Below, piece after piece: positions 1 through 9,419 of a stretch of DNA of 37,434 nt. Both the position numbers and the translations under genes were made by a program. The DNA comes from Ktedonobacteria bacterium (GTDB taxonomy: Bacteria; Chloroflexota; Ktedonobacteria; Ktedonobacterales; JADMIN01), in NCBI GenBank assembly GCA_027307065.1, contig DAHUXT010000003.1, positions 1 to 37,434 on the forward strand, written 5' to 3'. Within the stretch, counting starts at the first letter, position 1. Each line of letters starts with the position of its first letter. Below the pieces are notes generated by a model, which was given only the letters and a program-made list of their open reading frames with translations, had not been told where the DNA came from and did no database searches.

Positions 1-394
1 ACGTCACCGTGCGATCTAAACCGATCATGACCGCGTCGGGCACTTCGCCGTCACGGCCATCGCGCCACACCGGACGCAGCCCCACACGTTCCGCCATCAC
101 ATCGAGCGCGGGCACCGTTAGCAGATAGACACGGCCACCGGGGAAACGCTCGGCAATCGCCCGCACGGCCGCCTGCCCCGCCGTAAAGACTCGCTCTTCC
201 GGTCGCGGCATTCCCAGCCGCGTCAGCTTGGCGGCCACCGCTTCGGGCGTCGCGAAGGAATTGTTCGAGAGGTAGAGTGCCTGGCGCCCGGTTGCGTCGA
301 TCCATTCGACCAGTTCGCGCGCGCCGGGGAGCAGCAGATTGCCCCGATAGATGACGCCGTCGAGGTCGAGCAGATAGGTGCGATAGTCGGGCAT
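1..394 (-). CDS. HAD-superfamily IIA hydrolase (NagD/phosphoglycolate phosphatase-like), N-terminal part, truncated by window edge
   Basis: Reverse-strand translation from ATG at 394: MPDYRTYLLDLDGVIYRGNLLLPGARELVEWIDATGRQALYLSNNSF..., with HAD motif DLDGVIYRG and SNNS motif; open to window edge, so not in the ORF track. Confidence 0.85.
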   Translation of the reverse strand, partial: MPDYRTYLLDLDGVIYRGNLLLPGARELVEWIDATGRQALYLSNNSFATPEAVAAKLTRLGMPRPEERVFTAGQAAVRAIAERFPGGRVYLLTVPALDVMAERVGLRPVWRDGRDGEVPDAVMIGLDRTVT

Positions 395-405
395 GGAGAT
401 ACTTT

Positions 406-435
406 CTAGATGTGCGCGCTCTAGATGTGCACGCT
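406..435. repeat. Tandem 15-bp repeat (ctagatgtgcgcgct / ctagatgtgcacgct)
   Basis: Two adjacent copies, 14/15 identical, between the dnaA stop and the HAD gene start. Confidence 0.8.
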
Positions 436-439
436 GTCG

Positions 440-2194
440 CTAGCCCACCAGTTGTTGGCGGATGGCCAGCACATCTTTGCGAAGCGTCGAGTTCTCGTTG
501 ACCTCGCGATTGATCTTCTCACAGCCGTGCATCACGGTGCTGTGGTCGCGTCCGCCAAGCGCCTGACCGATTTCCATCAGGGAGGCTTCCGTCTCTTGCC
601 GCATCAGATACATCGCCACCTGCCGCGGGATCACGATATGCTTGTCGCGCTGTTTGCCGCACAAATCCTCCGGCGAGATGCGATAGTGCTCGGCCACTGC
701 CTCCAGCACATCGGCGACACTGACCCTTCGCTGGCGGCCATCCGTGGCGAGGCTGGCCAGCGCGGACTTCGCAGCGTCGATCGTCAACGGCATGCCCTGC
801 AATTGCGAGTACGCCAGCAAACGATTCAGGCTACCTTCCAGCTCGCGAATGTTGCTATGTATTCTGCTGGCCAGGTATTGGATGACCTCGTCAGGCACTT
901 TGCGCTGCATCATGTCGGCCTTGGCGCTGAGAATCGCCACGCGTGTCTCCAGATCAGGTGGTTGAATATCGGCGATCAGCCCCCACTCGAAGCGCGAACG
1001 CAGCCGCTCTTCCAGACTGACGATAGCTTTCGGCGGCCGGTCGCTGCAGATGACGATTTGCCGGTTGCTCTCATACAGGCTATTGAAGGTGTGGAAGAAC
1101 TCTTCTTCGGTCGAATCTTTGCCCGCGATGAACTGGATATCGTCCACCAGCAGCAGATCTGCCGAGCGATATTTGGCGCGGAACTCCTCGGTGGTGCGAT
1201 ATCTGATGGCGTTGACGATCTCGTTGGTAAACGTCTCCGATGACACGTAGAGGACAGACATATTGCGCTCGACAGCGGTATGCCCGATCGCGTGGAGCAG
1301 GTGCGTCTTGCCCAGACCAACACCGCCATAGAGGAACAGTGGATTGTACGCCTGCCCAGGCGCCTCGGCCACCGCCAGCGATGCCGCGTGGGCAAGCTGG
1401 TTGGCGCTACCGACGATGAACGTCGAGAAAGTATATCGAGCGTTCAGGCGCGGTGGTGGAATGAACATGCTCTGTCCTCCCCCAATGGCGGAGTCGTAGT
1501 CCGCTCGTGCATCGGGAGTAGCGCGGCGTTGCGACTCACCCGCTGGTGTAGCCGAGGCGATAGGTGCCTGTCTGTCCATCGTATTCCGAGGATTGACCGA
1601 TGAAGTGGTATCAATCGCGGCGGTTCCATCAGTCCACCGATCATCCTGACCTGGCGTCTCGGGGACAACCTGATTCGACTGCCCTTCGTAGGCGTCGCGC
1701 TGATCGCCAACGTTGCCGTTTGAGCGTGTACGGTCGAGTGCGGCGCGCACACGTTGGCTTCGGCTGGCGGCCATGGTAGGTGGCAATGATTGCCGCGCCG
1801 AAGACCCCCCCAGTACACGCGAAGCGGCGGCCGGAGGATCATCCGGAGTTGCGAAGAGCGCTGGCCGGTCATACGCAGATTCTGGCTGTGCGCTCGTGCG
1901 CCGGGGGCCAGAACGCCGGTCGAAATCGCCACTGGCAAGGTCGGTGTCACCCGCGACCACCGCGATCTGCAGCGCAAACGGTTCCCCCGCGATATCCGCG
2001 ATGGCCGCCTCGATCCGGTCACGATAGCGCGTCTCCAGCATATCTTTGGCAAACGTCGTGCGCACCCGTAGCACACAGTCGCCAGCATCGTTGAGCGCGA
2101 GCTGCGTACCGCGAAGCCAGGTGTCGAACTGCGCGCGCGAGAGTTCGCGACGCAGCCGTTCGAGCGCCGCCCGCCACACGTGTGCCGTATTCAC
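440..2194 (-). CDS. dnaA: Chromosomal replication initiator protein DnaA
   Basis: 584 aa; Walker A GGVGLGKTHLLHAIG, Walker B LLLVDDIQFIAGK, C-terminal GRDHSTVMHGCEKI DNA-binding signature; long variable domain II. Confidence 0.98.
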   Translation of the reverse strand: MNTAHVWRAALERLRRELSRAQFDTWLRGTQLALNDAGDCVLRVRTTFAKDMLETRYRDRIEAAIADIAGEPFALQIAVVAGDTDLASGDFDRRSGPRRTSAQPESAYDRPALFATPDDPPAAASRVLGGSSARQSLPPTMAASRSQRVRAALDRTRSNGNVGDQRDAYEGQSNQVVPETPGQDDRWTDGTAAIDTTSSVNPRNTMDRQAPIASATPAGESQRRATPDARADYDSAIGGGQSMFIPPPRLNARYTFSTFIVGSANQLAHAASLAVAEAPGQAYNPLFLYGGVGLGKTHLLHAIGHTAVERNMSVLYVSSETFTNEIVNAIRYRTTEEFRAKYRSADLLLVDDIQFIAGKDSTEEEFFHTFNSLYESNRQIVICSDRPPKAIVSLEERLRSRFEWGLIADIQPPDLETRVAILSAKADMMQRKVPDEVIQYLASRIHSNIRELEGSLNRLLAYSQLQGMPLTIDAAKSALASLATDGRQRRVSVADVLEAVAEHYRISPEDLCGKQRDKHIVIPRQVAMYLMRQETEASLMEIGQALGGRDHSTVMHGCEKINREVNENSTLRKDVLAIRQQLVG

Positions 2195-2460
2195 GGGATA
2201 TCCTTTATCTTGACCTGCGCGAGTGAGCGCGTAGATTGGGTGCAGCTACGGGTCTCGCCGTTCGAGGGCAGCCAGCGCTGCCCGGCAGGTCATCGCCCGA
2301 CAGTGCAGGAAATAGTACACGACTTGCCTGCCAGCCTGCAAGCGCCCCACCTGATTTGGCCCAATTGTCTGGTTGATGAACTGCCGCTACAGCGTACAAC
2401 GTACGGCGCCCTCATAGTGTTACCCAGCGACGTAATTCTGCTGAACCGGCTACGCGTTGC

Positions 2461-2490
2461 TTGACACACGCAGGTCCATCTCTTTATGCT
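2461..2490 (+). promoter_or_regulatory. Candidate sigma70-type promoter for fabG-like gene (TTGACA-N18-TATGCT)
   Basis: TTGACA 2461-2466 and TATGCT 2485-2490, about 100 bp upstream of the CDS. Confidence 0.5.
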
Positions 2491-2589
2491 GAGCGCAACA
2501 ATGCCGATGGATTCTTCGACCCTACATTTCCCCGATGATGAGCGCGCAGCGGAAATTGCGCCTGAACCACTCAATGAGGAGGCACGACG

Positions 2590-3363
2590 ATGGCAGGTAG
2601 ACTCGACGGTCGGGTGGCGCTGGTCACTGGTGGGGCACGTGGCATCGGCGCAGCGACTGCGACGCGACTGGCTGCCGATGGCGCGCTCGTAGCGCTCGCC
2701 GACCTGGATGAGTCACAGGCGCAAGATACCGCCCGCCAGATCGACGCCTCGGGTGAACGGGCGCTGGGGATTGGCTGCAATGTCGCGGAAAGCGCGCAGG
2801 TGCAGCAGATGGTCGATCGCACGTTAGAGCGTTTTGGCCGGCTGGACATCCTCGTCAATAATGCTGGCATTACCCGCGACAATCTGCTCTTCAAGATGGG
2901 TGAAGATGAGTGGGACGCCGTGATCGCCGTCCATCTGCGCGGAGCCTTCCTCTGCGCACGCGCCGCGCAGAAGCCGATGGTCGAGCAGAAATATGGCCGC
3001 ATTATCAGCCTTTCATCCGTCTCCGCGCTGGGCAATCGCGGCCAGGTCAATTATTCGGCGGCAAAGGCTGGACTGCAGGGGTTGACTCGCACACTCGCTA
3101 TCGAGTTGGGGCCGTTCGGCATCACTGCCAATGCTGTCGCTCCTGGCTTCATTGATACCGACATGACACGCGCCACTGCCGAGCGCATGGGGCTGACGCC
3201 AGAGCAGGCACATGCGGGCGCGTCGGCGCGTATTCCGCTGCGGCGGGTTGGGCAGCCGAGCGAGGTCGCATCGGTCATCGCGTTCCTGGCCTCCGACGAC
3301 GCGAGTTACGTCAGCGGGCAGATTATCTACGTCAACGGCGGCCCAGCGGGGCTCTCGATGTAG
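2590..3363 (+). CDS. fabG: 3-oxoacyl-ACP reductase-like short-chain dehydrogenase (FabG family)
   Basis: 257 aa SDR; TGGARGIG, NNAG, YSAAKAG and C-terminal GGPAGLSM; upstream RBS gaggaggcacgacg. Confidence 0.9.
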   Translation: MAGRLDGRVALVTGGARGIGAATATRLAADGALVALADLDESQAQDTARQIDASGERALGIGCNVAESAQVQQMVDRTLERFGRLDILVNNAGITRDNLLFKMGEDEWDAVIAVHLRGAFLCARAAQKPMVEQKYGRIISLSSVSALGNRGQVNYSAAKAGLQGLTRTLAIELGPFGITANAVAPGFIDTDMTRATAERMGLTPEQAHAGASARIPLRRVGQPSEVASVIAFLASDDASYVSGQIIYVNGGPAGLSM

Positions 3364-3458
3364 CTCAGAGTCATATCAGCACACTGTAGCATCAAGTCTC
3401 GATTACGCCTCGTAGTGTTCCGAACGACCGGAAGTCTTCACGACGACAGGAGCGCACC

Positions 3459-4988
3459 ATGAACCTGGGCGAGATGCTAGCGCAGACGGCGAAGGCGACA
3501 CCAGACAAGACGGCGATCATTTTTCACGATCAACGAACCTCATATCGTGAGTTCGACGAGCGCGCTAATCAGATAGCGAATGGACTGATCCAGCTTGGCA
3601 TCGAGCCCGGCGACCGCGTAGCGCTCTATATCCACAACTTGCCAATCTTCATGGAAGCGTATTACGGCATTCTGCGGGCAGTCGCGTCGGTCGTGCCATT
3701 CAATGTGCTGTACAAGGCTGGTGAGGTCGAATACATCCTCAACGATAGCGGCGCCAAAGCGCTTCTGACCTTCGCCCCGTTCGCACCCGTTGCGTTGGCT
3801 GCCGCGGCGAACGCACCTGACCTGCGCCACATCATCGTCGCCGCGCCAGAGCCGATTCAGGGCGCTACACTCTGGCGGGATTCATTCGCCAACGCGCCAA
3901 CGACCGCACCGAATACCACAGTGCAGGACGAGGACGTAGCAGTCATCTGCTACACCTCTGGCACGACAGGCCACCCCAAAGGCGCGATGTTGACGCACCG
4001 CAATCTGGTCTCGAATTGCGAGCAGTGCAGCGTCATTGAAAAGATTGCCACCCGCCCGGACGATGTCATCTGGTTGGCACTGCCGCTGTTCCATATTTAC
4101 GCGATGAACGTTGGCATGAACCTGACCGTACTGCACGGAGCGACCATCAACCTGATCGAGCGCTTCGACCTGACGGGCAGCCTGGCGGAACTTCAGAAGA
4201 ATCGCTGCACGGTGCTCTACGGCGCGCCGCCCATGTTTGTCGGTTGGGCGCAGGTGCCAACTCTCAAAGACTACGACTTGTCTACAGTTCGCTATATCGC
4301 GTCGGGCGCAGCGGCCTTGCCCGTTCGCATCATGGAGTTGTTCGAGAGCATGGCGGGCGTACCCATCAGCGAGGGGTATGGACTCACAGAGGCGTCTCCG
4401 GTCGTCACCAGCAACGCCGCAGGTCCGGTCGTCAAGCCGGGCACGGTTGGTCCAGCGATCCCCGGCTGCGAAGTCAAGATCGTGGACGAGGCTCGCAACG
4501 AAGCGCCACGAGGTCAATTGGGCGAGGTCATCTGTCGCGGCCACATGGTCATGAAGGGCTACGACGGGGAGCCGGAGGCGACCGCGAGAGCGATCGATGC
4601 CGACGGCTGGCTGCATACCGGCGATCTGGGCACGATGGACGACGACGGCTACATCAGCATCGTGGATCGCATCAAGGATATGATCAACGTCTCCGGCTAC
4701 AATGTCTATCCGCGTGAGGTTGAGGAGACGCTGTTCAAACATCCAGCAGTCGCGGACGCAGCGGTGGTACAGTATCCTGACCCGTACCAGGGCGAGTCTG
4801 TGCTGGCATATGTCGTGCTGAAGCAGGGCGCGAGCGCCACCGAGCAGGAGATCATCGACTACTGCCGTAGTGAAATCGCCGTCTTCAAGTGTCCGCGCAA
4901 AGTCATCTTTACCGATGCGTTGCCCAAGAATAGTACCGGCAAAGTGCTGCGGCGCGAACTGCGCGAGAAGGCAACGCAGGGCGTCTAG
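3459..4988 (+). CDS. Long-chain fatty-acid--CoA ligase / AMP-dependent synthetase
   Basis: 509 aa; YTSGTTGHPKGAMLTH, GYGLTEASPV, HTGDLG, KDMINVSGYNVYPREVE, PKNSTGKVLRREL motifs of ANL-superfamily ligases. Confidence 0.95.
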   Translation: MNLGEMLAQTAKATPDKTAIIFHDQRTSYREFDERANQIANGLIQLGIEPGDRVALYIHNLPIFMEAYYGILRAVASVVPFNVLYKAGEVEYILNDSGAKALLTFAPFAPVALAAAANAPDLRHIIVAAPEPIQGATLWRDSFANAPTTAPNTTVQDEDVAVICYTSGTTGHPKGAMLTHRNLVSNCEQCSVIEKIATRPDDVIWLALPLFHIYAMNVGMNLTVLHGATINLIERFDLTGSLAELQKNRCTVLYGAPPMFVGWAQVPTLKDYDLSTVRYIASGAAALPVRIMELFESMAGVPISEGYGLTEASPVVTSNAAGPVVKPGTVGPAIPGCEVKIVDEARNEAPRGQLGEVICRGHMVMKGYDGEPEATARAIDADGWLHTGDLGTMDDDGYISIVDRIKDMINVSGYNVYPREVEETLFKHPAVADAAVVQYPDPYQGESVLAYVVLKQGASATEQEIIDYCRSEIAVFKCPRKVIFTDALPKNSTGKVLRRELREKATQGV

Positions 4989-5076
4989 CGCGGATCGTGG
5001 GCAGACGCGCGAAGACGTGACATGCCCCAGGCATGCGCCAAACAGCACAATACGATGCTCGCGTAAGGAGAAAGCG

Positions 5077-5355
5077 ATGGTTACAGCGCTCGTCTTGATG
5101 AATGTCGAGCGGTCCGCGGTCAACTCCACCGCCCAACAACTACTCGCCATTCCTGGGGTAAGCGAGGTCTACTCCGTAACGGGCGAGTACGATCTCGTGG
5201 CGGTATTGCATCTGGCGAAGTACGAGGATCTGGCAAACGTCGTCACCGAGCGCATGATCGCGCTCAGCGGCATTACGCACACGCAGACCATGATGGCGTT
5301 CAAGGCCTACTCGCGTGAGGACCTTGAGCAGGCGTGGGACATCGGCGTCGAATAA
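5077..5355 (+). CDS. Stand-alone Lrp/AsnC ligand-binding (RAM) domain protein
   Basis: 92 aa from ATG with aaggag RBS: MVTALVLMNVERSAVNSTAQQLLAIPGVSEVYSVTGEYDLVAVLHLAKYEDL...; no HTH domain; the longer ORF 4870..5355 overlaps fadD. Confidence 0.85.
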   Translation: MVTALVLMNVERSAVNSTAQQLLAIPGVSEVYSVTGEYDLVAVLHLAKYEDLANVVTERMIALSGITHTQTMMAFKAYSREDLEQAWDIGVE

Positions 5356-5364
5356 CCAACCGCG

Positions 5365-5916
5365 CTAACTGCGACGTTCTCCCCGGCCGCGTGACTTTTT
5401 CGGCGCGCGCCGGGGATTGCCTTTACGCGAATGGCTTGGCGGATCATCCTCCACTGCCTCCGACTGCCGTCGCACATAGGCGGCGTGCTTCATCCGCTTG
5501 GCCGTATATTTGTCGGGCGCATTCAGCGCCTGGGTCGCCTGCGCGACGGAGATGTGCGACGTCTCGCTGGTCGCGGTTTTGTCGCGAATTTCTAGATCGT
5601 TCGTGCATATCACCACGGGAAACCCACCTGAGACGGCCTCGTCGTGCAACCGCACAATGACCTCGTCGGCAGATATGCCGCGCTGCGTGAAAATGCACTG
5701 GCCGCCTGCCAGCCCCTTAATCGCGTACGTCACCTCGCGCTCGCCGTCACCATCGAAGACGACGCTGACTCTGTGGGGCGTACCACGAAATTTCGTTCGC
5801 ACCATGTGCAGCAGATTCTCGCGTGCGGTGACCAGCGCGACACCATCCTCCGGCCGCAAGCCACGCGTGTTGCGGGTGACGTTGTAGCCGTCGATAAGGA
5901 TGGTGCGCGGGTGCAT
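5365..5916 (-). CDS. NYN-domain (YacP-like) predicted RNase
   Basis: MHPRTILIDGYNVTRNTR...RVSVVFDGDGERE...ADEVIVRLHDEA...VVICTNDLEIRD; 7 bp downstream of rlmB stop; basic C-terminal tail. Confidence 0.8.
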   Translation of the reverse strand: MHPRTILIDGYNVTRNTRGLRPEDGVALVTARENLLHMVRTKFRGTPHRVSVVFDGDGEREVTYAIKGLAGGQCIFTQRGISADEVIVRLHDEAVSGGFPVVICTNDLEIRDKTATSETSHISVAQATQALNAPDKYTAKRMKHAAYVRRQSEAVEDDPPSHSRKGNPRRAPKKSRGRGERRS

Positions 5917-5923
5917 GATACGC

Positions 5924-6706
5924 CTACTCTTCCGCCGAGGCCGCCTCGGCGACCGGAGCAGCTGCGGGTTGGTTCCAGCCGCGTTGCCGCAGAATCTCAT
6001 ACAGCGCCACGGATCCGGCGACCGCCGCGTTGAGTGAGCCAATGTGGCCGCGCATCGGCAACTTGATCAGTTGATCGCAGTGCTGGCGCGCCAGTCGACT
6101 GATGCCCTTCGCCTCGTTGCCGACGACCAGCGCGATTGGCCCCTTCAAATTGGCCTGGTCGTAGGTGATGTCGGCATCGCCGTCCAGCCCGATACACCAC
6201 AACCCTTTGCGCTTCAGGTCATCGAGCGTGCGCGTCAGGTTCGTCACCCGCGCCACTGGCAGAAATTCGACCGCACCCGCCGACGTTTTATCTACCGCTG
6301 GCGTTAGGCCCGCGGCGCGATGCTCTGGGATGACGATGCCATGTGCGCCGACCGCTTCAGCCGTGCGAATCAGTGAGCCGAGATTCTGCACGTCCTGGAT
6401 CGCGTCCAGCACGACGACGAGCGGCTCCTCGCCTAACTCCTGCGCCCGCGCCAGAATATCATCGAGCTCGGCGTATTCGCGCGGTGCGGTGAGCGCCAGC
6501 ACCCCCTGGTGATTCGAGTTTTTGCTCAGATCGTCCAGCCGCCGCCGCGAGACGGTTTCCACCACCACGCCGACCCGCCGCGCCTGATCCTGTATCTGCG
6601 TCAGCGCCGGATCACGCGGCCCTTGCGCGATCAATACCCGATGCACTCGGCGGCGCGAGCGGAGCGCCTCCAGCACGGGAAAGCGCCCCCACACGTATTC
6701 CGCCAT
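5924..6706 (-). CDS. rlmB: 23S rRNA (guanosine-2'-O-)-methyltransferase RlmB / TrmH family
   Basis: 260 aa SpoU family; VLDAIQDVQNLGSLIRTAEAVGAHGIVIPEHRAAGLTP, ALVVGNEAKGIS, LPMRGHIGSLNAAVAGSVALYE. Confidence 0.93.
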   Translation of the reverse strand: MAEYVWGRFPVLEALRSRRRVHRVLIAQGPRDPALTQIQDQARRVGVVVETVSRRRLDDLSKNSNHQGVLALTAPREYAELDDILARAQELGEEPLVVVLDAIQDVQNLGSLIRTAEAVGAHGIVIPEHRAAGLTPAVDKTSAGAVEFLPVARVTNLTRTLDDLKRKGLWCIGLDGDADITYDQANLKGPIALVVGNEAKGISRLARQHCDQLIKLPMRGHIGSLNAAVAGSVALYEILRQRGWNQPAAAPVAEAASAEE

Positions 6707-6752
6707 TATGTTGCTTCACTTTCTGCTTCAATTCGGACAGCTATTCGTCGCG

Positions 6753-8240
6753 TCACGATTCGCGCTGCGACCACGTTGGCCCCTGCGGTGTATCCTTGAC
6801 AACTACATTCCAGTCGTTTTCGAGCACGTTGCGGATACGATCCGCCTCGGCCCAATCTTTACGTGCGCGGGCGGCCGTGCGTTCCGCCACCAACGCATCA
6901 ATCGTTGCGCGCGCCTCGTCATCGAGTGTCTGCTCTGGCGCTACGTCGTCGAGCACGATGCCCAGCACACCCGCTAGCTCGTTGAGCATGGTAGCCGCCG
7001 TCCCCAACGCGTGCGCGGCGCCCGCCGGGGCGTGGTCACCGCCCAGACTGTGCGCGTAATCGTTGGTGCGATGCGCCAATTCGTCGAGTACGCTCAGCGC
7101 CAGCGAGGTATTGAAGTCGTCGTCCATCGCCGCCACGAACTCATCATGCGCGGTCTTGACCGCAGCCAGCAATTCGGCCTCGGCCGTGCCATGTTCGCCA
7201 CTGTGAGCGTCGGCTGCCTCGCGCTCCGCCGCCCACGCCTTCAGGCGCAGGGCTGTGTTCCGCGCCTCCACCCAACGACGCCACCGGCCAATCGTGCCGC
7301 GTAGCTGTTCCTCCGAGAACATCAGGTTGGCGTGGTAATGCGTGCCGAGCAGATAGGCGCGCAGCGCTGGCGGCGGGATATTTGCCTGCTCCAGCGTCGA
7401 GCGGATAGTGATGAACTTGCCGGAGTGGGCAATCTTTTCCTCTCTGCCCTCCTCGCCAAGCATCGTGAGCATGCCTGTATGCACCCAATAGCGCACAAAG
7501 GGCTCTTTGCCGGTGAAACTTTCGCTCTGGGCAATCTCGTTCTCATGATGCGGGAAGATCAGATCTGTGCCGCCGCCATGAATGTCGATCTGGTCGCCAA
7601 GCGATTCGCGCGCCATTGTCGAGCATTCGATATGCCAGCCGGGCCGGCCCTTTCCCCACGGACTCTCCCACCATGGCTCGCCTGGTTTGGCTGACTTCCA
7701 CAGCGCGAAGTCACGCGGATCATGCTTGCGCTCGTCCGGCTCGATGCGCGCTCCCGCCGCCATCGCCTCTTCGTTGCGACCTGAGAGGCGTCCATAACTC
7801 GGAAAGCTCGGCACGGAGAAGTAGACGTCACCTTCGAGTTCATACGCGTGGCCACGGTCGATAAGGCCCTGCACCATCTCGATGATCTGCGGGATGTACT
7901 GGGTAACATAGGTGAACTCGTCGGCGCGCTGTACATTGAGCGCGTCCATCTCGCGGAAGTACGAGTCCATGTAGCGCTGAGCCGCCTCGAACGGAGAGAT
8001 GCCCTCGCGCAAGCCCGCGGCAATAGTCTTGTCGTCGATATCAGTGAAGTTCTGGATATATTTGACTGGATAGTCACGATAGGCCAGATAGCGGCGCACC
8101 ATATCGTTGACGATGAAGAGTCGCGCATGGCCGAGGTGCGGCTCGTTCTTGGGCGTCAGGCCGCAGACATACATTCGCACTGGCAGACTTATCGGCTCGA
8201 ACGGTTCCTTGCGCCCAGATTCAGTGTTGTAGATGTGCAT
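6753..8240 (-). CDS. cysS: Cysteinyl-tRNA synthetase
   Basis: 495 aa; MYVCGLTPKNEPHLGHAR, QNFTDIDDKTI, GWHIECSTM, HGGGTDLIFPHHENEIAQSE; KMSKS-like region present as KIAHSGKFIT. Confidence 0.97.
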   Translation of the reverse strand: MHIYNTESGRKEPFEPISLPVRMYVCGLTPKNEPHLGHARLFIVNDMVRRYLAYRDYPVKYIQNFTDIDDKTIAAGLREGISPFEAAQRYMDSYFREMDALNVQRADEFTYVTQYIPQIIEMVQGLIDRGHAYELEGDVYFSVPSFPSYGRLSGRNEEAMAAGARIEPDERKHDPRDFALWKSAKPGEPWWESPWGKGRPGWHIECSTMARESLGDQIDIHGGGTDLIFPHHENEIAQSESFTGKEPFVRYWVHTGMLTMLGEEGREEKIAHSGKFITIRSTLEQANIPPPALRAYLLGTHYHANLMFSEEQLRGTIGRWRRWVEARNTALRLKAWAAEREAADAHSGEHGTAEAELLAAVKTAHDEFVAAMDDDFNTSLALSVLDELAHRTNDYAHSLGGDHAPAGAAHALGTAATMLNELAGVLGIVLDDVAPEQTLDDEARATIDALVAERTAARARKDWAEADRIRNVLENDWNVVVKDTPQGPTWSQRES

Positions 8241-8460
8241 CGTGTATTCTCCAATTGGTGATGCTGCTCACATCAAATCGTTTACGCCCTGTACGCCTTC
8301 GAAGGCGGCTGCGGGCCGTCAATGCCCGACGCTAGGCGTATGTTGGATTCGGGTTTCGTCGGCGCTTACCGCCTGCCAGGTGATGCCATCGTCAGGACAG
8401 CACATCGCATCCAGCAGGCCTACATACACAGCGCCGAGCACTGGCAGCAGAGAAGACACG

Positions 8461-8488
8461 AAAAAACCGGGAGCCTCCTGGCGTCCCG
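8461..8488 (-). terminator. Rho-independent terminator/attenuator in the cysS upstream leader
   Basis: Minus-strand CGGGA-C-GCC-AGGA-GGC-TCCCG followed by GTTTTTT. Confidence 0.75.
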
Positions 8489-8618
8489 TTGCCGCAACGA
8501 TGAGGATGTTCGACGCGCATAGGATTCAGGCGTCATGCAGTCAATCGCTCCAGATACATTCGCGACGACCCGCGGCTATGAGTACGCGGCTTCCGTCTCC
8601 AGAATAATGTCACCCTGA

Positions 8619-8624
8619 AGTATA
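8619..8624 (-). promoter_or_regulatory. Candidate extended -10 promoter (TGCTATACT) for cysS leader or small RNA
   Basis: Minus strand ...gctgtgcTATACTtcagg...; TGN-extended -10, weak -35; about 130 nt upstream of the terminator. Confidence 0.4.
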
Positions 8625-8747
8625 GCACAGCAGCCGGAGCGTTTCCTACGTTGCCCACGTCGCGGAGCTTTGTGATAATGGGAGTAGCAGGCGCTACAAT
8701 ATGCGTCGTAGCAGATGAACCAGGCATATTAGGGAAGGCGACGCACG

Positions 8748-9419
8748 ATGGCGCGACTATTGACGATTGAGATACCTGTGTCGCATGGCGCGCTGGAGGG
8801 ACTGTTGCGCCTGCCCGATGACGAGACGAGTCAGCCGCCAATGGTAGCCGTCGTCTGCCACCCGCATCCCGCCCATGGCGGCACCATGCACAACAAGGTC
8901 GTCTTTCGCGTGGCGCAGGCATTGGGCGACCTCGGTTTCCCCGCGCTTCGCTTCAACTTTCGCGGTGTTGGCCGCAGTAGCGGTTTCTATGACCAGGGCA
9001 ATGGTGAGCGCGACGACGTGCGGGCGGCGGTAGACGAGATTGCGCGGCGTTTTCCTGGTATCTCTATTTGTATGGCGGGCTTTTCGTTTGGCTCGTGGAT
9101 TGGGCTTCCGGTAGGTTGCGCGGATAACCGCGTGCGGCAACTTATTGGCGCAGGTATCCCGACATCGCTGCTCACGACCGATGCTCTCGCGGAATGCGGC
9201 AAACCGAAGTTGATCGTGCAGGGAGAGCACGACCAGTATGGCCCCCAGAGTAGCCTGCGCCCCTGGTACGACGCGCTTCCGGCACCCAAATCGATGGCCG
9301 TAATTCCGCAGGCGGATCATTTCTTCGCGGGCCATGAAACCGAACTGCGCGACGCGATCACCGCCTACTTTGCGTCAGGTGCGTCAGCCGCAGGGAACTT
9401 CATGGCGTCTGCGACGTAA
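8748..9419 (+). CDS. Alpha/beta hydrolase (COG2945-like)
   Basis: 223 aa; VVCHPHPAHGGTMHNKVVFRVAQAL, LRFNFRGVGRSSG, nucleophile-elbow-like GFSFGSW, IVQGEHDQYGP, QADHFFAGH. Confidence 0.9.
   Translation: MARLLTIEIPVSHGALEGLLRLPDDETSQPPMVAVVCHPHPAHGGTMHNKVVFRVAQALGDLGFPALRFNFRGVGRSSGFYDQGNGERDDVRAAVDEIARRFPGISICMAGFSFGSWIGLPVGCADNRVRQLIGAGIPTSLLTTDALAECGKPKLIVQGEHDQYGPQSSLRPWYDALPAPKSMAVIPQADHFFAGHETELRDAITAYFASGASAAGNFMASAT

Noticed and set aside
425-1243. 272-aa plus-strand ORF inside dnaA
   Set aside because: Antisense shadow of a clear DnaA CDS; His/Arg/Leu-rich with no family resemblance.
3882-5150. 422-aa minus-strand ORF opposite the acyl-CoA ligase
   Set aside because: Shadow ORF on the opposite strand of a strongly conserved ligase in high-GC DNA.
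8241-8640. T-box riboswitch upstream of cysS
   Set aside because: A terminator exists, but no T-box UGGNACCGCG core or convincing stem I was found.
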